Position numbers and translations under genes: made by a program | From: a virus | Reading direction: 5' to 3' (one strand) | Virus record (IMG/VR): IMGVR_UViG_3300002835_012175 | Location: 1-20,513 of that record | Length of the DNA: 20,513 nt | Shown here: positions 5,626-13,846 of the stretch, in pieces | Layout: each line of letters starts with the position of its first letter | Numbering within the stretch: position 1 is the first letter of the stretch | Notes under the pieces: model-generated | Told to the model about the DNA's origin: nothing | What the model saw: the letters and a program-made list of their open reading frames with translations, nothing else | Databases searched by the model: none

Positions 5626-6411
5626 ATGATAACATTTAATAATCTTGGAAAACTTGGTAGATTTGGAAACCAAATGTTTCAATATGCATCCCTTTACGGA
5701 ATAGCAAAGAAAAATGGTTATGAATATGGCATCCCTTATAATAATAAATCAAATAATGAATATTTAAATTTTTGTTTAAATGAAGCTTTTGATAATTTAA
5801 GTGCTAAAAATTGCATAAATTATGATGTTCAGTATCAGTATACTGAACCTTTTTTTAATTATAACCCAGAAGTAGAAAAAATACCGGACAATACAGATCT
5901 TGTAGGATACTTTCAAAGTGAAAAATATTTTTTACAATATAAAGAAGATATATTAAAAGAATTTACTTTTAATAAAAATATTCAAAAAGAAGCAAATGAT
6001 ATCAAAAATGAGCATAAATCAGAAATCATATCTTTGCACATACGAATTGGTGATTATTTAAATTGGCCAGATAAACATCCAGTATGTTCTATTGAGTACT
6101 ATAAACAAGCATTAAATATGTTACCAGATTGTAAAATTTTTCTATTCAGTGATGAAATTGAAAAAGCTAAAGTTATTTTTGAAGATATTTCAGATAAAAT
6201 TGTTTATCAACAAAATAAAAATTCTTACATAGACATGTGTCTCATGACTCTGTGTGACTATCATATTATAGCAAATAGCTCTTTTAGTTGGTGGGGAGCC
6301 TGGTTATCAAATTCCAAAAAAGTTATAGCCCCATCAAAATGGTTTGGCAATAGAGATGATGCTCCAAAAGATTGGAGAGATATTTATTGTAGTGATTGGA
6401 TTGTTATATGA
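5626..6411 (+). CDS. GT11 alpha-1,2-fucosyltransferase-like protein
   Basis: 261 residues from ATG 5626, three bases after the preceding stop. The three GT11 signatures are all present and in order: GRFGNQMFQYA (11-21), the donor-binding HIRIGDY (138-144, the HxRxGDY motif), and NSSFSWWGAWL (217-227). GT11 enzymes transfer fucose from GDP-fucose to the 2-position of galactose, as in H-antigen synthesis and bacterial O-antigens. No GDP-fucose genes (gmd, fcl) are in this window, so fucose would come from the host or from elsewhere in the phage. Strong AT bias like its neighbours. It may act before the GT6 enzyme encoded at 13815. Its stop overlaps the next ATG as ATGA. Confidence 0.88.
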   Translation: MITFNNLGKLGRFGNQMFQYASLYGIAKKNGYEYGIPYNNKSNNEYLNFCLNEAFDNLSAKNCINYDVQYQYTEPFFNYNPEVEKIPDNTDLVGYFQSEKYFLQYKEDILKEFTFNKNIQKEANDIKNEHKSEIISLHIRIGDYLNWPDKHPVCSIEYYKQALNMLPDCKIFLFSDEIEKAKVIFEDISDKIVYQQNKNSYIDMCLMTLCDYHIIANSSFSWWGAWLSNSKKVIAPSKWFGNRDDAPKDWRDIYCSDWIVI

Positions 6412-7022
6412 AAAATATAGAATGTATATTATTTGATTTAGACGGAGTTTTGGTTGATGCGTGCGATTGGCATTATGAAGCTTTAAATAAATCATTATAT
6501 GATATTATTGGTATAAAAATTTCCAAAGAAGATCATGAATCAAAATATAATGGATTACCGACAAAAATTAAATTAAAAATGTTAAATGTTGATGAATTGT
6601 ATTTTGAAAAAATATGGGATTTAAAACAAAAATATACAATAGATATTATTAAATCAAATTTAACTTTATTGTCTGATAAAATAAAGTTGCATCAATATTT
6701 AAAAAACAATAATATAAAAATTTGTTGTGTTACAAATTCAATTAAAAACACAGCAGAGTTGATGTTATCATTATCTGGTCAATTACAATACATTGATTTG
6801 TTGGTAACAAATGAAAATATAAAAAATAATAAACCAAGTTCAGAATGCTACGATTTTGCAATAAAAGAAATAAATTGTGATCCAAAATATTCTATATGCG
6901 TGGAAGATTCACAGACTGGAATTTTAGCCGCACAAAATTCTTTAATTAAAAATTTGTGGCAAGTAAAAAACAGTAAAGAAGTTAATTTAATTAATTTTAA
7001 AAAATATATAAAAACATTATGA
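6408..7022 (+). CDS. HAD-superfamily phosphatase / beta-phosphoglucomutase-like
   Basis: 204 residues from ATG 6408. A TTG at 6396 lies in frame, but it falls inside the preceding gene, and the ATG gives the usual HAD start and the ATGA overlap seen along the cassette. Motif I is FDLDGVLVD (9-17) with the nucleophile D10 and acid/base D12; motif II is VTNS; motif III the Lys in NNKPSS; motif IV CVEDSQTG. The helical cap after motif I, with YNGLPTKIKLK, fits the beta-phosphoglucomutase subgroup. It could dephosphorylate or isomerise a sugar phosphate before activation by the nucleotidyltransferase encoded immediately downstream. That coupling is inferred from adjacency and overlap. Confidence 0.8.
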   Translation: MKNIECILFDLDGVLVDACDWHYEALNKSLYDIIGIKISKEDHESKYNGLPTKIKLKMLNVDELYFEKIWDLKQKYTIDIIKSNLTLLSDKIKLHQYLKNNNIKICCVTNSIKNTAELMLSLSGQLQYIDLLVTNENIKNNKPSSECYDFAIKEINCDPKYSICVEDSQTGILAAQNSLIKNLWQVKNSKEVNLINFKKYIKTL

Positions 7023-7735
7023 AAATATTAATACCAATGGCAGGTGAAGGCAGTAGATTTGCAAAAGAAGGTTATACGTTTCCAAAACCATTAATTGATG
7101 TTGCTGGAAAACCTATGATTCAAAGAGTTGTTGAAAACTTAGATTTTGATGCAGAATATATCTTCTTAGTAAGAAAAGAACATCTAGAAAAATATTCTGG
7201 ATTAAAATCTACATTATTTGGAATAACAAATTCAAATACTAAAATTGTTGAAGTTGATTCTTTAACCGAAGGGGCTGCTTGCACCGCACTGCTTGCTGAA
7301 GAATACATAAACAATGATGATGATCTTTTAATTGCCAATTCAGATCAAATTATAGACTATAGCCCTGAAAATTTTAAATATTTAAAATTGTTAACGGATA
7401 ATATTGATGGAATTGTTTTTTGTTTTAATTCAATGCATCCAAAATGGTCATTTGTAAAAACAAATTCTAGAGGTTTTGTTTGTGAAGTAGCAGAAAAAAA
7501 CCCAATATCAAATATTGCAACTTGCGGTATATATTGGTATAAACGGGGAAGTGACTTTGTAGATTGTGCAAAATCAATGATTGCAAAAAATATAAGAGTC
7601 AACAATGAATTTTATATAGCACCCGTTTACAATGAATTAATTACAAAAAATAAAAAATTAATACCATTTTATGTTAATAAAATGTATGGCATAGGAACGC
7701 CAGAAGATTTAAAATATTACTTAAGCTTATTATGA
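7019..7735 (+). CDS. Sugar-phosphate nucleotidyltransferase (NTP_transferase fold)
   Basis: 238 residues from ATG 7019, overlapping the HAD gene by ATGA. The N-terminal nucleotide loop PMAGEGSRFAKEGYTFPKPL holds the G-x-GSRF motif and the PKP lysine, followed by DVAGKPMIQ, as in RmlA/GlmU-type pyrophosphorylases. LLIANSDQII carries the metal-binding aspartate of the core, and the C-terminal GIGTPEDLKYYL is the common ending. It would make an NDP-activated sugar or polyol from a phosphate ester. There is no acetyltransferase or left-handed helix domain. The substrate cannot be read from sequence. Together with the HAD gene and the GDPD-like gene after it, it forms a three-gene overlapping unit. 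Confidence 0.82.
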   Translation: MKILIPMAGEGSRFAKEGYTFPKPLIDVAGKPMIQRVVENLDFDAEYIFLVRKEHLEKYSGLKSTLFGITNSNTKIVEVDSLTEGAACTALLAEEYINNDDDLLIANSDQIIDYSPENFKYLKLLTDNIDGIVFCFNSMHPKWSFVKTNSRGFVCEVAEKNPISNIATCGIYWYKRGSDFVDCAKSMIAKNIRVNNEFYIAPVYNELITKNKKLIPFYVNKMYGIGTPEDLKYYLSLL

Positions 7736-8169
7736 TAATAATCTCACACAGAGGAAATCTTGATGGAGTAGATCCAATCTATGAAAATATGCCAGATTAT
7801 ATCGAAAAGGCCATCCAACAAGGATTTCAAGTAGAAGTGGATGTTTGGATAAAAAATAATAAAATATTTTTAGGTCATGACCGTCCACAGTACAAAATAA
7901 ATTTAAGTTTTTTAAAAAATAAAAAACTTTGGTGTCATGCAAAAAATTTTGAAGCTATGGATATTATGCTTAAAAATAAAATTCATTGTTTCTGGCATGA
8001 GACTGATAAAATGTGTTTAACTTCAAAAAAAATAATTTGGTGTTATCCCGGAACATTTGTAAGAGGCGGAATAACAGTTGTTTTAAACAAAAATAAAAAC
8101 AATTTAAAAAATTTTTGTTATGGTATATGCACAGATTATCCAAATTATTATTTAAATTTTTTAAAATAA
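7732..8169 (+). CDS. Short GDPD-like phosphodiesterase-family protein
   Basis: 145 residues from ATG 7732, overlapping the nucleotidyltransferase gene by ATGA. The start ISHRGN (H6, R7), the EN at 18-19, the EVDVW block (E35, D37) and LGHD (H49) reproduce the catalytic and metal-binding pattern of glycerophosphodiester phosphodiesterases. The length is only about 60% of a normal GDPD barrel, and the C-terminal half (WCHAKN, CFWHETD, IWCYPG) is of a type I recall from phage and environmental proteins of unknown role. It may act on a phosphodiester-linked or nucleotide-linked sugar or polyol. Function is inferred only; the catalytic residues are seen. Confidence 0.65.
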   Translation: MIIISHRGNLDGVDPIYENMPDYIEKAIQQGFQVEVDVWIKNNKIFLGHDRPQYKINLSFLKNKKLWCHAKNFEAMDIMLKNKIHCFWHETDKMCLTSKKIIWCYPGTFVRGGITVVLNKNKNNLKNFCYGICTDYPNYYLNFLK

Positions 8170-8179
8170 AAATAAAAAA

Positions 8180-8914
8180 ATGAAATTAAAAATAGCAGTT
8201 TGTTATAAAGGTCTTTTAAGAACCATAAAAGACACGTTCAGTAATCATAAAAAATTTTTATTTAATGATAATTATATTGACGTATTTTGCCACACATGGG
8301 ATGATGGAAATGCAGATGCGTATTATTTTGTAAAAAATATAAATGAATGTAAATACATTTTTAAAGAAAAATTTAAAAACTTTTCAAATCATTTATACGA
8401 CTCTATTTTACCGCAAGATAACATTTTAAATATTAAACACGATAATGATAAAAAATATATTGAACCTTACAATAATATAAATTTACACGCTACGCCATAT
8501 AATATATTAAGCCATCTGTATTCTTTACATCAATCATATTTTTTATGTCAATTATATTCCCAAAATAATAATATTAAATATGATTACATCTGTATATTAA
8601 GACCCGACATACTATTTTACGATTATATAAATTATGATGAATTGGATTTAAATAAAATTAATATTTCATGGTTTGAAAGAAAAAATGAATTGTTAAATCA
8701 TGAAGATGCAATAATTGACCACATAGCTATTTCAAGTGAAGAACTTATAAAAACTTATTCAGAAACATTTTTAAATATTTCAAGTTTATATTTAAAACAA
8801 AAAAAACCATTTATCCCAGAAATATTGTTGGGAGCACATTTAAAGCAAAATAATTTACAGACAAATATGTTGTCTACAATACATACTGTTTATAAACCAA
8901 AAGGAACAAAATGA
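8180..8914 (+). CDS. Putative glycosyltransferase, R-x-D family (member 1)
   Basis: 244 residues from ATG 8180. I do not recognise a named family with certainty. The layout is IAVCYKGLLRT at the N-terminus, then IDVFCHTWDD, and a central YDYICILRPDILF with R141-P-D143. This closely parallels the gene at 9615 (CLSGQPRF, VDTFFHFWFDE, YDYVIRMRSD), so the two belong to one family. A GT-A-like arrangement with a short acidic motif after a DY strand suggests a glycosyltransferase. No signal peptide or membrane segment is visible. Very AT-rich. Its stop overlaps the following methyltransferase start as ATGA. Confidence 0.55.
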   Translation: MKLKIAVCYKGLLRTIKDTFSNHKKFLFNDNYIDVFCHTWDDGNADAYYFVKNINECKYIFKEKFKNFSNHLYDSILPQDNILNIKHDNDKKYIEPYNNINLHATPYNILSHLYSLHQSYFLCQLYSQNNNIKYDYICILRPDILFYDYINYDELDLNKINISWFERKNELLNHEDAIIDHIAISSEELIKTYSETFLNISSLYLKQKKPFIPEILLGAHLKQNNLQTNMLSTIHTVYKPKGTK

Positions 8915-9615
8915 TTAATTTAAAAGATATAGAATTGGTGAACACAAATAAGGATTTATATTCATCCTTTAATGAATTTATTTTGAGTGATGATACAAAA
9001 ATTTTTAATAAATTAATAATGAGATCTTTGTTAGTTGATAAAGTAAAAAATGTTCCCGGAGATATTGTAGAATGTGGTGTATTTAAAGGAACTGGATTGC
9101 TTACTTTTTTAAAATTAAAAAATTTATTAATGCCAAATAGCTATAAAAAAATTATAGGCTTTGACTATTTTAATTCAGATGAATTGTTACAAAGTTTGTG
9201 TGGACAAGATAAAGAGGCAATGGAAGTTTTATTTAAACAAAGAAATTTTGAACATAATATCAGTTTTGCAGCTGAATTAAATAAAAAAATTATTTCATAT
9301 GGTTTTAAACAAGAAAATTTTGAATTGGTTTCAGGGGATGTTTCTTATTCGACTAAAAATTTTATAAAAGACAAACCCGGATTTAAAATTTCTTTATTAT
9401 ATATGGATTTGGATTTAGATCTACCCACATACGATGTTTTATGTAATTTTTGGGATAAAATAAGTTTAAATGGAATTGTTGTTTTTGACGAGTATGCCTA
9501 CCACAATTGGTCAGAATCAAAAGGTGTTGATAGATTTTTTAAAGATAAAAATATCAAAATGACCTCATTAAATTGTTTGTGCCCCACAATGTATATTGAA
9601 AAGGAAACAATTTAA
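8911..9615 (+). CDS. TylF/MycF-type O-methyltransferase
   Basis: 234 residues from ATG 8911, overlapping the previous gene by ATGA. The SAM site PGDIVECGVFKGTG (49-62) is the typical TylF start, IIGFDYF provides the second strand, and LLYMDLDLDLPTYDVL plus VVFDEY and WSESKGVDRFF give the metal-binding and C-terminal family pattern. TylF and MycF methylate a hydroxyl of a deoxysugar (macrocin, javose) at the end of macrolide assembly. Here a phage glycan sugar is the likely target. It is the second methyltransferase of the cassette, from a different family than the FkbM gene, so two distinct positions or sugars may be methylated. The next gene starts at its last base (TAATG). Confidence 0.82.
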   Translation: MINLKDIELVNTNKDLYSSFNEFILSDDTKIFNKLIMRSLLVDKVKNVPGDIVECGVFKGTGLLTFLKLKNLLMPNSYKKIIGFDYFNSDELLQSLCGQDKEAMEVLFKQRNFEHNISFAAELNKKIISYGFKQENFELVSGDVSYSTKNFIKDKPGFKISLLYMDLDLDLPTYDVLCNFWDKISLNGIVVFDEYAYHNWSESKGVDRFFKDKNIKMTSLNCLCPTMYIEKETI

Positions 9616-10385
9616 TGAAAATTGCATTGTGTTTATCTGGCCAACCCAGATTTATAAAAGAAGTTTCTCCATATATTTTAAAAAATGTATGTGAAGGCTA
9701 TGATGTGGATACTTTTTTTCATTTTTGGTTTGATGAGGATTTAATCAATAAACCATATAAATACGGCGGAAACGGTGGTTGGATCGACCAAAGGATTGAC
9801 CCAAATGCAATAAATGATGCCATAAACATATATAACCCAAAAAATTATAAAGTAGAACCAAGTAAAAAATTTTATGATAATTTTATAAAAACAGATTATT
9901 GTTTTAGAGATAACGGAGAACTTATTTCTTGGACAAAACATTGGAAAGAATCAAATGAACCAGACTATAGAAATAGAATGGTAAATAACACTCTTTCAAA
10001 TTTTTATAGTATGAATCAAGTTTTGCTTCTTAAAAAGGAAGAAGAATATAAAAATAATAAAAAATACGATTATGTAATCAGGATGAGATCTGATTGTGTA
10101 ATACATACAAAACTAATATATGAATCTTATGATAATAATAAAGTACATTATACAGGTATTTTAAATCAGCCAGATAAAATGGTAGCTGATTGGATAAATT
10201 TTGGAAATTCTATAAATATGGATGTTTTTATGGGAATTTTTTCTATGTTTGATAAAATTTTAAATAAATGTACAAAAAATAAAAATGGAGCTTGGTCAAA
10301 TGAGATGCTGCATAAAACAGCACTAGATATATTTGAAATAGAAACTCAATCCAATTTAATTTTTGTAGAAGTTCCAAGATTTTAA
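9615..10385 (+). CDS. Putative glycosyltransferase, R-x-D family (member 2)
   Basis: 256 residues from ATG 9615, sharing one base with the preceding stop. The N-terminus MKIALCLSGQPRFI, the segment DVDTFFHFWFDED and YDYVIRMRSDCVI (R158-S-D160) match the pattern of the gene at 8180. The SGQPR opening is one I associate with uncharacterised phage and bacterial proteins in glycan clusters. A nucleotide-sugar-dependent transferase is the most likely role. No catalytic residue can be assigned with confidence. It ends one base before the next start. Confidence 0.55.
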   Translation: MKIALCLSGQPRFIKEVSPYILKNVCEGYDVDTFFHFWFDEDLINKPYKYGGNGGWIDQRIDPNAINDAINIYNPKNYKVEPSKKFYDNFIKTDYCFRDNGELISWTKHWKESNEPDYRNRMVNNTLSNFYSMNQVLLLKKEEEYKNNKKYDYVIRMRSDCVIHTKLIYESYDNNKVHYTGILNQPDKMVADWINFGNSINMDVFMGIFSMFDKILNKCTKNKNGAWSNEMLHKTALDIFEIETQSNLIFVEVPRF

Positions 10386-10386
10386 T

Positions 10387-11094
10387 ATGATAAAATTTGT
10401 AGCATACCACCAATGCTTTGATAATTTAAAAGCAACAGAATTTGCAATTAAAAATTTTAAAATTCACAACCCAGAGATACAATATTATCTTGTATCTGAT
10501 GGTGGTAAAGATTTTAGTGAAATAGCAAAAAAATATTCTTGCAAGTATATTTTTGAAAAAGATAACATAGGCATGAATTATTATACTGTAGATCAAGCAC
10601 ATAAAATAATCAATAGATTAAAAGATTGTGCTGTGGACTCTGGTGCAGAATATATTTTGTTGATGGAAGATGATGTTTTATGCAGAAAAAAAATTAATTT
10701 TAATAAAAAAATTGATATAGCTGGCGTTTATTCTCCAGGAAATATTTTTCCAGATGAACTTTTAAAACACATAAGTAAAAAATATACTGTATCTCCAAAC
10801 ATAAATTGGTATAATGCGTGTGGTGGTACACTATTGAATACTGAAATTTTATTAAATAAATATGATTTGATTAAAAAATTTATCGATGAAGATCATGATT
10901 ATATAAAAACAAATTTATCTGGAGAAAAATTTAAATTTGGTTACGGTTCAATGGATCAATTGCTGGTTTTAATTTATTTTATTTGTGGAAAAAATGTATC
11001 AGTTAATGATCAATTAACAGAATACTGGAGAAACCCATCATGGATTAATTCAGATCATGCACTTGTACATCAATATAAGGAACAATATGTCTAA
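10387..11094 (+). CDS. GT-A-fold glycosyltransferase with EDD motif
   Basis: 235 residues from ATG 10387. The N-terminal half reads as a GT-A Rossmann-like domain: FVAYHQCFDNLKATEFAIKN, then YYLVSDGGKDF, YIFEKDNIGMNYY and YILLMEDDVL with E94-D95-D96 as the probable metal/nucleotide-sugar motif. A later YNACGGTLLNTEIL and YGSMDQLL resemble the acceptor-side helices of such enzymes. It does not clearly fit GT2 by signature, so I leave the family open. Its last 8 bases overlap the next gene. Confidence 0.65.
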   Translation: MIKFVAYHQCFDNLKATEFAIKNFKIHNPEIQYYLVSDGGKDFSEIAKKYSCKYIFEKDNIGMNYYTVDQAHKIINRLKDCAVDSGAEYILLMEDDVLCRKKINFNKKIDIAGVYSPGNIFPDELLKHISKKYTVSPNINWYNACGGTLLNTEILLNKYDLIKKFIDEDHDYIKTNLSGEKFKFGYGSMDQLLVLIYFICGKNVSVNDQLTEYWRNPSWINSDHALVHQYKEQYV

Positions 11095-12091
11095 ACAAAA
11101 AGTGATAATTTGGGGCTATCCCCTACACAGCCACACCCATTCGTATATTCACGGGGCTTGGTATAAAACATTTAAGCATTTGGGGTATGATGTTTATTGG
11201 TTTGATGATAATAATTATCCTCAAAATTTTGATTTTACCAATTGCCTGTTTATAACAGAAGGATATGCAGATAATAATATTCCCATAAATGAATCATCGA
11301 CTTATTTTGTTCATATTTGCATAAATCCAGAAAAATATATTTGCAAAAATGCAAGATTAATAGATATAAGATTTAACGTAAGCGAAATTAATGATTGTAA
11401 TTATTCAATAATAGTCGATAAAGAAAAATTGCATAAAATAGATAGTGTATCTTTTTATGAAAAAAATGCAGATGATTCCGTCTTGTCAGACAAATATAAA
11501 AAAGGAATCAAAAATTACGAAGCCATCTATCTAAGTTGGGCAACAGATCTATTACCACATGAATTTAATTATGATGATGTTAATATTCAGCGAGATAACA
11601 CAATTTATTGGATTGGATCAATAGCTCAAAGTAATTACGCAGAAATCAATAAATTTATTAAAAGCTTAAAAAAACATAATATTGACTTTTTACATAATGA
11701 TCCTTGGACTAACCCATTAAGCTGGGAAGCAGCAAAAATATATACTCAAAAATCATTTATTGCTCCAGATTTAAGAGGGTCTGCCAATAGAGACAATGTA
11801 AATGGAAAAGTAGACACGGGTTCAAATCATAAAAAAATTGGTTATATACCGTGTAGAATATTTAAAAACATTAGTTACGGGCAGCTAGGAATAACAAATT
11901 CAAAAGCAGTTTATGATTTATTTGACCAAAATGTCATTTATTCTGATAATGAAGAAGAACTTTTGGATATGTCATTATCAAAAATAAAAAATTTGGATTA
12001 TATTAAGAACCAAATGAAATTTGTGCAAGATAATCACACGTATATGAATAGAGTAGATTCTATACTAAAAGTTTTAAATAAAGAAATTTAA
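11087..12091 (+). CDS. GT-B-like glycosyltransferase (CgeB/GT1-like)
   Basis: 334 residues from ATG 11087. An upstream in-frame ATG at 11057 lies inside the preceding gene, whereas 11087 has a Shine-Dalgarno AAGGA at 11077-11081, five bases away, so I choose 11087. The N-terminus KVIIWGYPLHSHTHSYIHGAW looks like the first domain of a GT-B enzyme. The C-terminal half has YWIGSI, SFIAPDLRGS, IPCRIFKNISYGQLGIT and FVQDNHTYMNRV, which is the usual donor-domain ending of CgeB-like and GT4-like proteins. Donor sugar unknown. A relative of the algal-virus or cyanophage GT-B proteins is possible. Confidence 0.6.
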   Translation: MSKQKVIIWGYPLHSHTHSYIHGAWYKTFKHLGYDVYWFDDNNYPQNFDFTNCLFITEGYADNNIPINESSTYFVHICINPEKYICKNARLIDIRFNVSEINDCNYSIIVDKEKLHKIDSVSFYEKNADDSVLSDKYKKGIKNYEAIYLSWATDLLPHEFNYDDVNIQRDNTIYWIGSIAQSNYAEINKFIKSLKKHNIDFLHNDPWTNPLSWEAAKIYTQKSFIAPDLRGSANRDNVNGKVDTGSNHKKIGYIPCRIFKNISYGQLGITNSKAVYDLFDQNVIYSDNEEELLDMSLSKIKNLDYIKNQMKFVQDNHTYMNRVDSILKVLNKEI

Positions 12092-12093
12092 AA

Positions 12094-12870
12094 ATGACAG
12101 CAACAGCAATAACGGCTCTATATGATATAGATAGAGAAAAAAATGGAGATGGAAGGTCTATTTCAGATTATTTGAACTGGTTTAAAGAAACTCTTAAATT
12201 GGATATAAATTTAGTAATTTATACTGAAAAAAAATTTGAATCATTTATATTAGATAATAGAAAAAAAAATTTTATTTTAAATATCCAACCCATAGAAGAA
12301 ATACCTTACTTTAAGTATAAAACTGACATAGAAAAGATACTTTTTTCGGAAGAGTATATTAAAGCTATAAGCGCAAATGATAGAGTTGAATGTAAACTAC
12401 CACTGTATAATGTAATTCAATATTCTAAATTTGATTGGATTGTTGATACAATAGATAACAAATTTTTTAATAGTAAGTATTATTTTTGGATGGATGCCGG
12501 CATAAGTAGATTTTTTGATGACATGGATTTATGCAATTGGCCAAAAAAATATAATCTACTAAAAGAAAACAAATTAAATATTCAAGGAAATTTTAATATT
12601 TTTAAATTTCAACAGAATTGGCCTGGTTCAGATCAATATATTTGGGACTGTAATACGATGCTGTGTGGTGGATTGTTTGGTGGTACTGAAGCTATAATGA
12701 AACATATAAAACTAATAGTTAAAGATAAATTTGAATATTACCTAAAAAACAAATGTGTAAATAACGAGCAAATTATTTTAGGAATTATAATGAAAGAAAA
12801 TCCAGAGTTATTCAACATTCATTTTAATTTTAATGGAAAACCTTTGCCTTTTTTAAAAGATCTAGCATAA
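12094..12870 (+). CDS. HtrL/YibB-like family protein
   Basis: 258 residues from ATG 12094. The start TALYDIDREKNGDGRSISDYLNWF is the family pattern of HtrL/YibB (T-x-LYDI-R, then YL-WF), followed by LVIYTEKKFESFI. The central YYFWMDAGISRFF (W132, D134, G136) and MLCGGLFGG match the conserved second half. Members of this family occur in LPS-core and capsule loci (YibB in E. coli, Wla-type in Campylobacter) and are presumed glycosyltransferases, though I know of no firm reaction. In-frame, no membrane helix. Two bases separate it from the preceding stop. CATAATATTTTT just downstream, before the next ATG, resembles a decayed late box. Confidence 0.75.
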   Translation: MTATAITALYDIDREKNGDGRSISDYLNWFKETLKLDINLVIYTEKKFESFILDNRKKNFILNIQPIEEIPYFKYKTDIEKILFSEEYIKAISANDRVECKLPLYNVIQYSKFDWIVDTIDNKFFNSKYYFWMDAGISRFFDDMDLCNWPKKYNLLKENKLNIQGNFNIFKFQQNWPGSDQYIWDCNTMLCGGLFGGTEAIMKHIKLIVKDKFEYYLKNKCVNNEQIILGIIMKENPELFNIHFNFNGKPLPFLKDLA

Positions 12871-12877
12871 TATTTTT

Positions 12878-13846
12878 ATGAAAATAGCTTTAATTGGCCC
12901 AGGAATAATGTCAATCCCTCCCAATAATTGGGGTGCTGTCGAAAGCTTAATATGGGATCAGTATGAATATTTAAAAGATCTCGGCGTATCGGTTAATATA
13001 ATAAACAATCCAAACTTAAAAGAGGTTGCCGATCAAGTAAATAAAACCGATTATGATTTCGTACATTTACAGTATGATGATCATGCTAGAATTTTAAATA
13101 AACTAATCCAGAAACCATTTTGTACAACAACTCATTACGGATATATAAAAGAACAATATCCAAATTACTATGGATGGAAGCACATTTTTGATGGTGTACT
13201 GGAAAGCAAGGGTATCATTGCCCTGTCACCAGAAATAGAATTGCTGTTCAAGGATGCTGGATATAAAAATTTTATAAAAACACTTAGAAACGGGGCAAGA
13301 ACAAATAACTTTAGGTTTAGCACCTATGCTCCAAAAGATGGGTTATGTCTTGGTAAAGTTGAACCAAGAAAAAGGCAGGCAGACCTATCAAAGCTTTGTG
13401 GGAATAAATGTAATATTGATTTTATCGGGCCCGTAATAGATTATAATTTTAGAGAGAATAATACATGTAAGTATGGCGGTGTATGGGATAAACCATCCCT
13501 ATACCAGAACATGACGCAATACAAGTGCCTTGTTCTTCTTAGCGATGGCGAAGCAGCTCCTTTAGTCGTCCCAGAAGCACTTTCTGCTGGTTTGAGTATT
13601 GTCGTATCAAAGACTGCTGCTGCTAATCTGGACACAAGCCTGCCCTTCATACATGTATTGGAAAACGGTCTTGATGATCGTTCTCCCGATGTTATATCAA
13701 AAGCCATCCAAGAAAACGTTAAATATAGAGAGCAGATTAGAGAATATGCAGTTAGTCACTTTGACTGGTCTGTTATATGTAAAGAATATATAGAAATTGT
13801 GAAAGAATTTATAAATGAAAATAGCCTTTGTAACAATAGCAACTAA
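12878..13846 (+). CDS. GT4-family glycosyltransferase
   Basis: 322 residues from ATG 12878. The N-terminal domain starts MKIALIGPGIMSIPPNNWGAVE, a classic GT4 opening with the glycine loop and WGGxE-like turn. The donor domain has CLGKVEPRKRQ (nucleotide-sugar loop) and LSDGEAAPLVVPEALSAGLSIV, the E-x7-E motif region. The probable product is a retaining sugar transfer using an NDP-sugar. GC content rises sharply inside the gene (16 of 60 bases at 12961-13020, 29 of 60 at 13501-13560), unlike the genes before it. It overlaps the GT6 gene by 32 bases. Confidence 0.85.
   Translation: MKIALIGPGIMSIPPNNWGAVESLIWDQYEYLKDLGVSVNIINNPNLKEVADQVNKTDYDFVHLQYDDHARILNKLIQKPFCTTTHYGYIKEQYPNYYGWKHIFDGVLESKGIIALSPEIELLFKDAGYKNFIKTLRNGARTNNFRFSTYAPKDGLCLGKVEPRKRQADLSKLCGNKCNIDFIGPVIDYNFRENNTCKYGGVWDKPSLYQNMTQYKCLVLLSDGEAAPLVVPEALSAGLSIVVSKTAAANLDTSLPFIHVLENGLDDRSPDVISKAIQENVKYREQIREYAVSHFDWSVICKEYIEIVKEFINENSLCNNSN

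Noticed and set aside
5827-5848. Perfect 9-bp hairpin with a CAGT loop inside the GT11 gene
   Set aside because: It lies in coding sequence, has no T-run, and one such hairpin is not surprising in 20 kb. Kept only as a note.
12866-12880. CATAATATTTTT before the GT4 ATG as a late promoter
   Set aside because: It lacks one A of the ATAAATA core; without transcript data it is only a possible decayed box.
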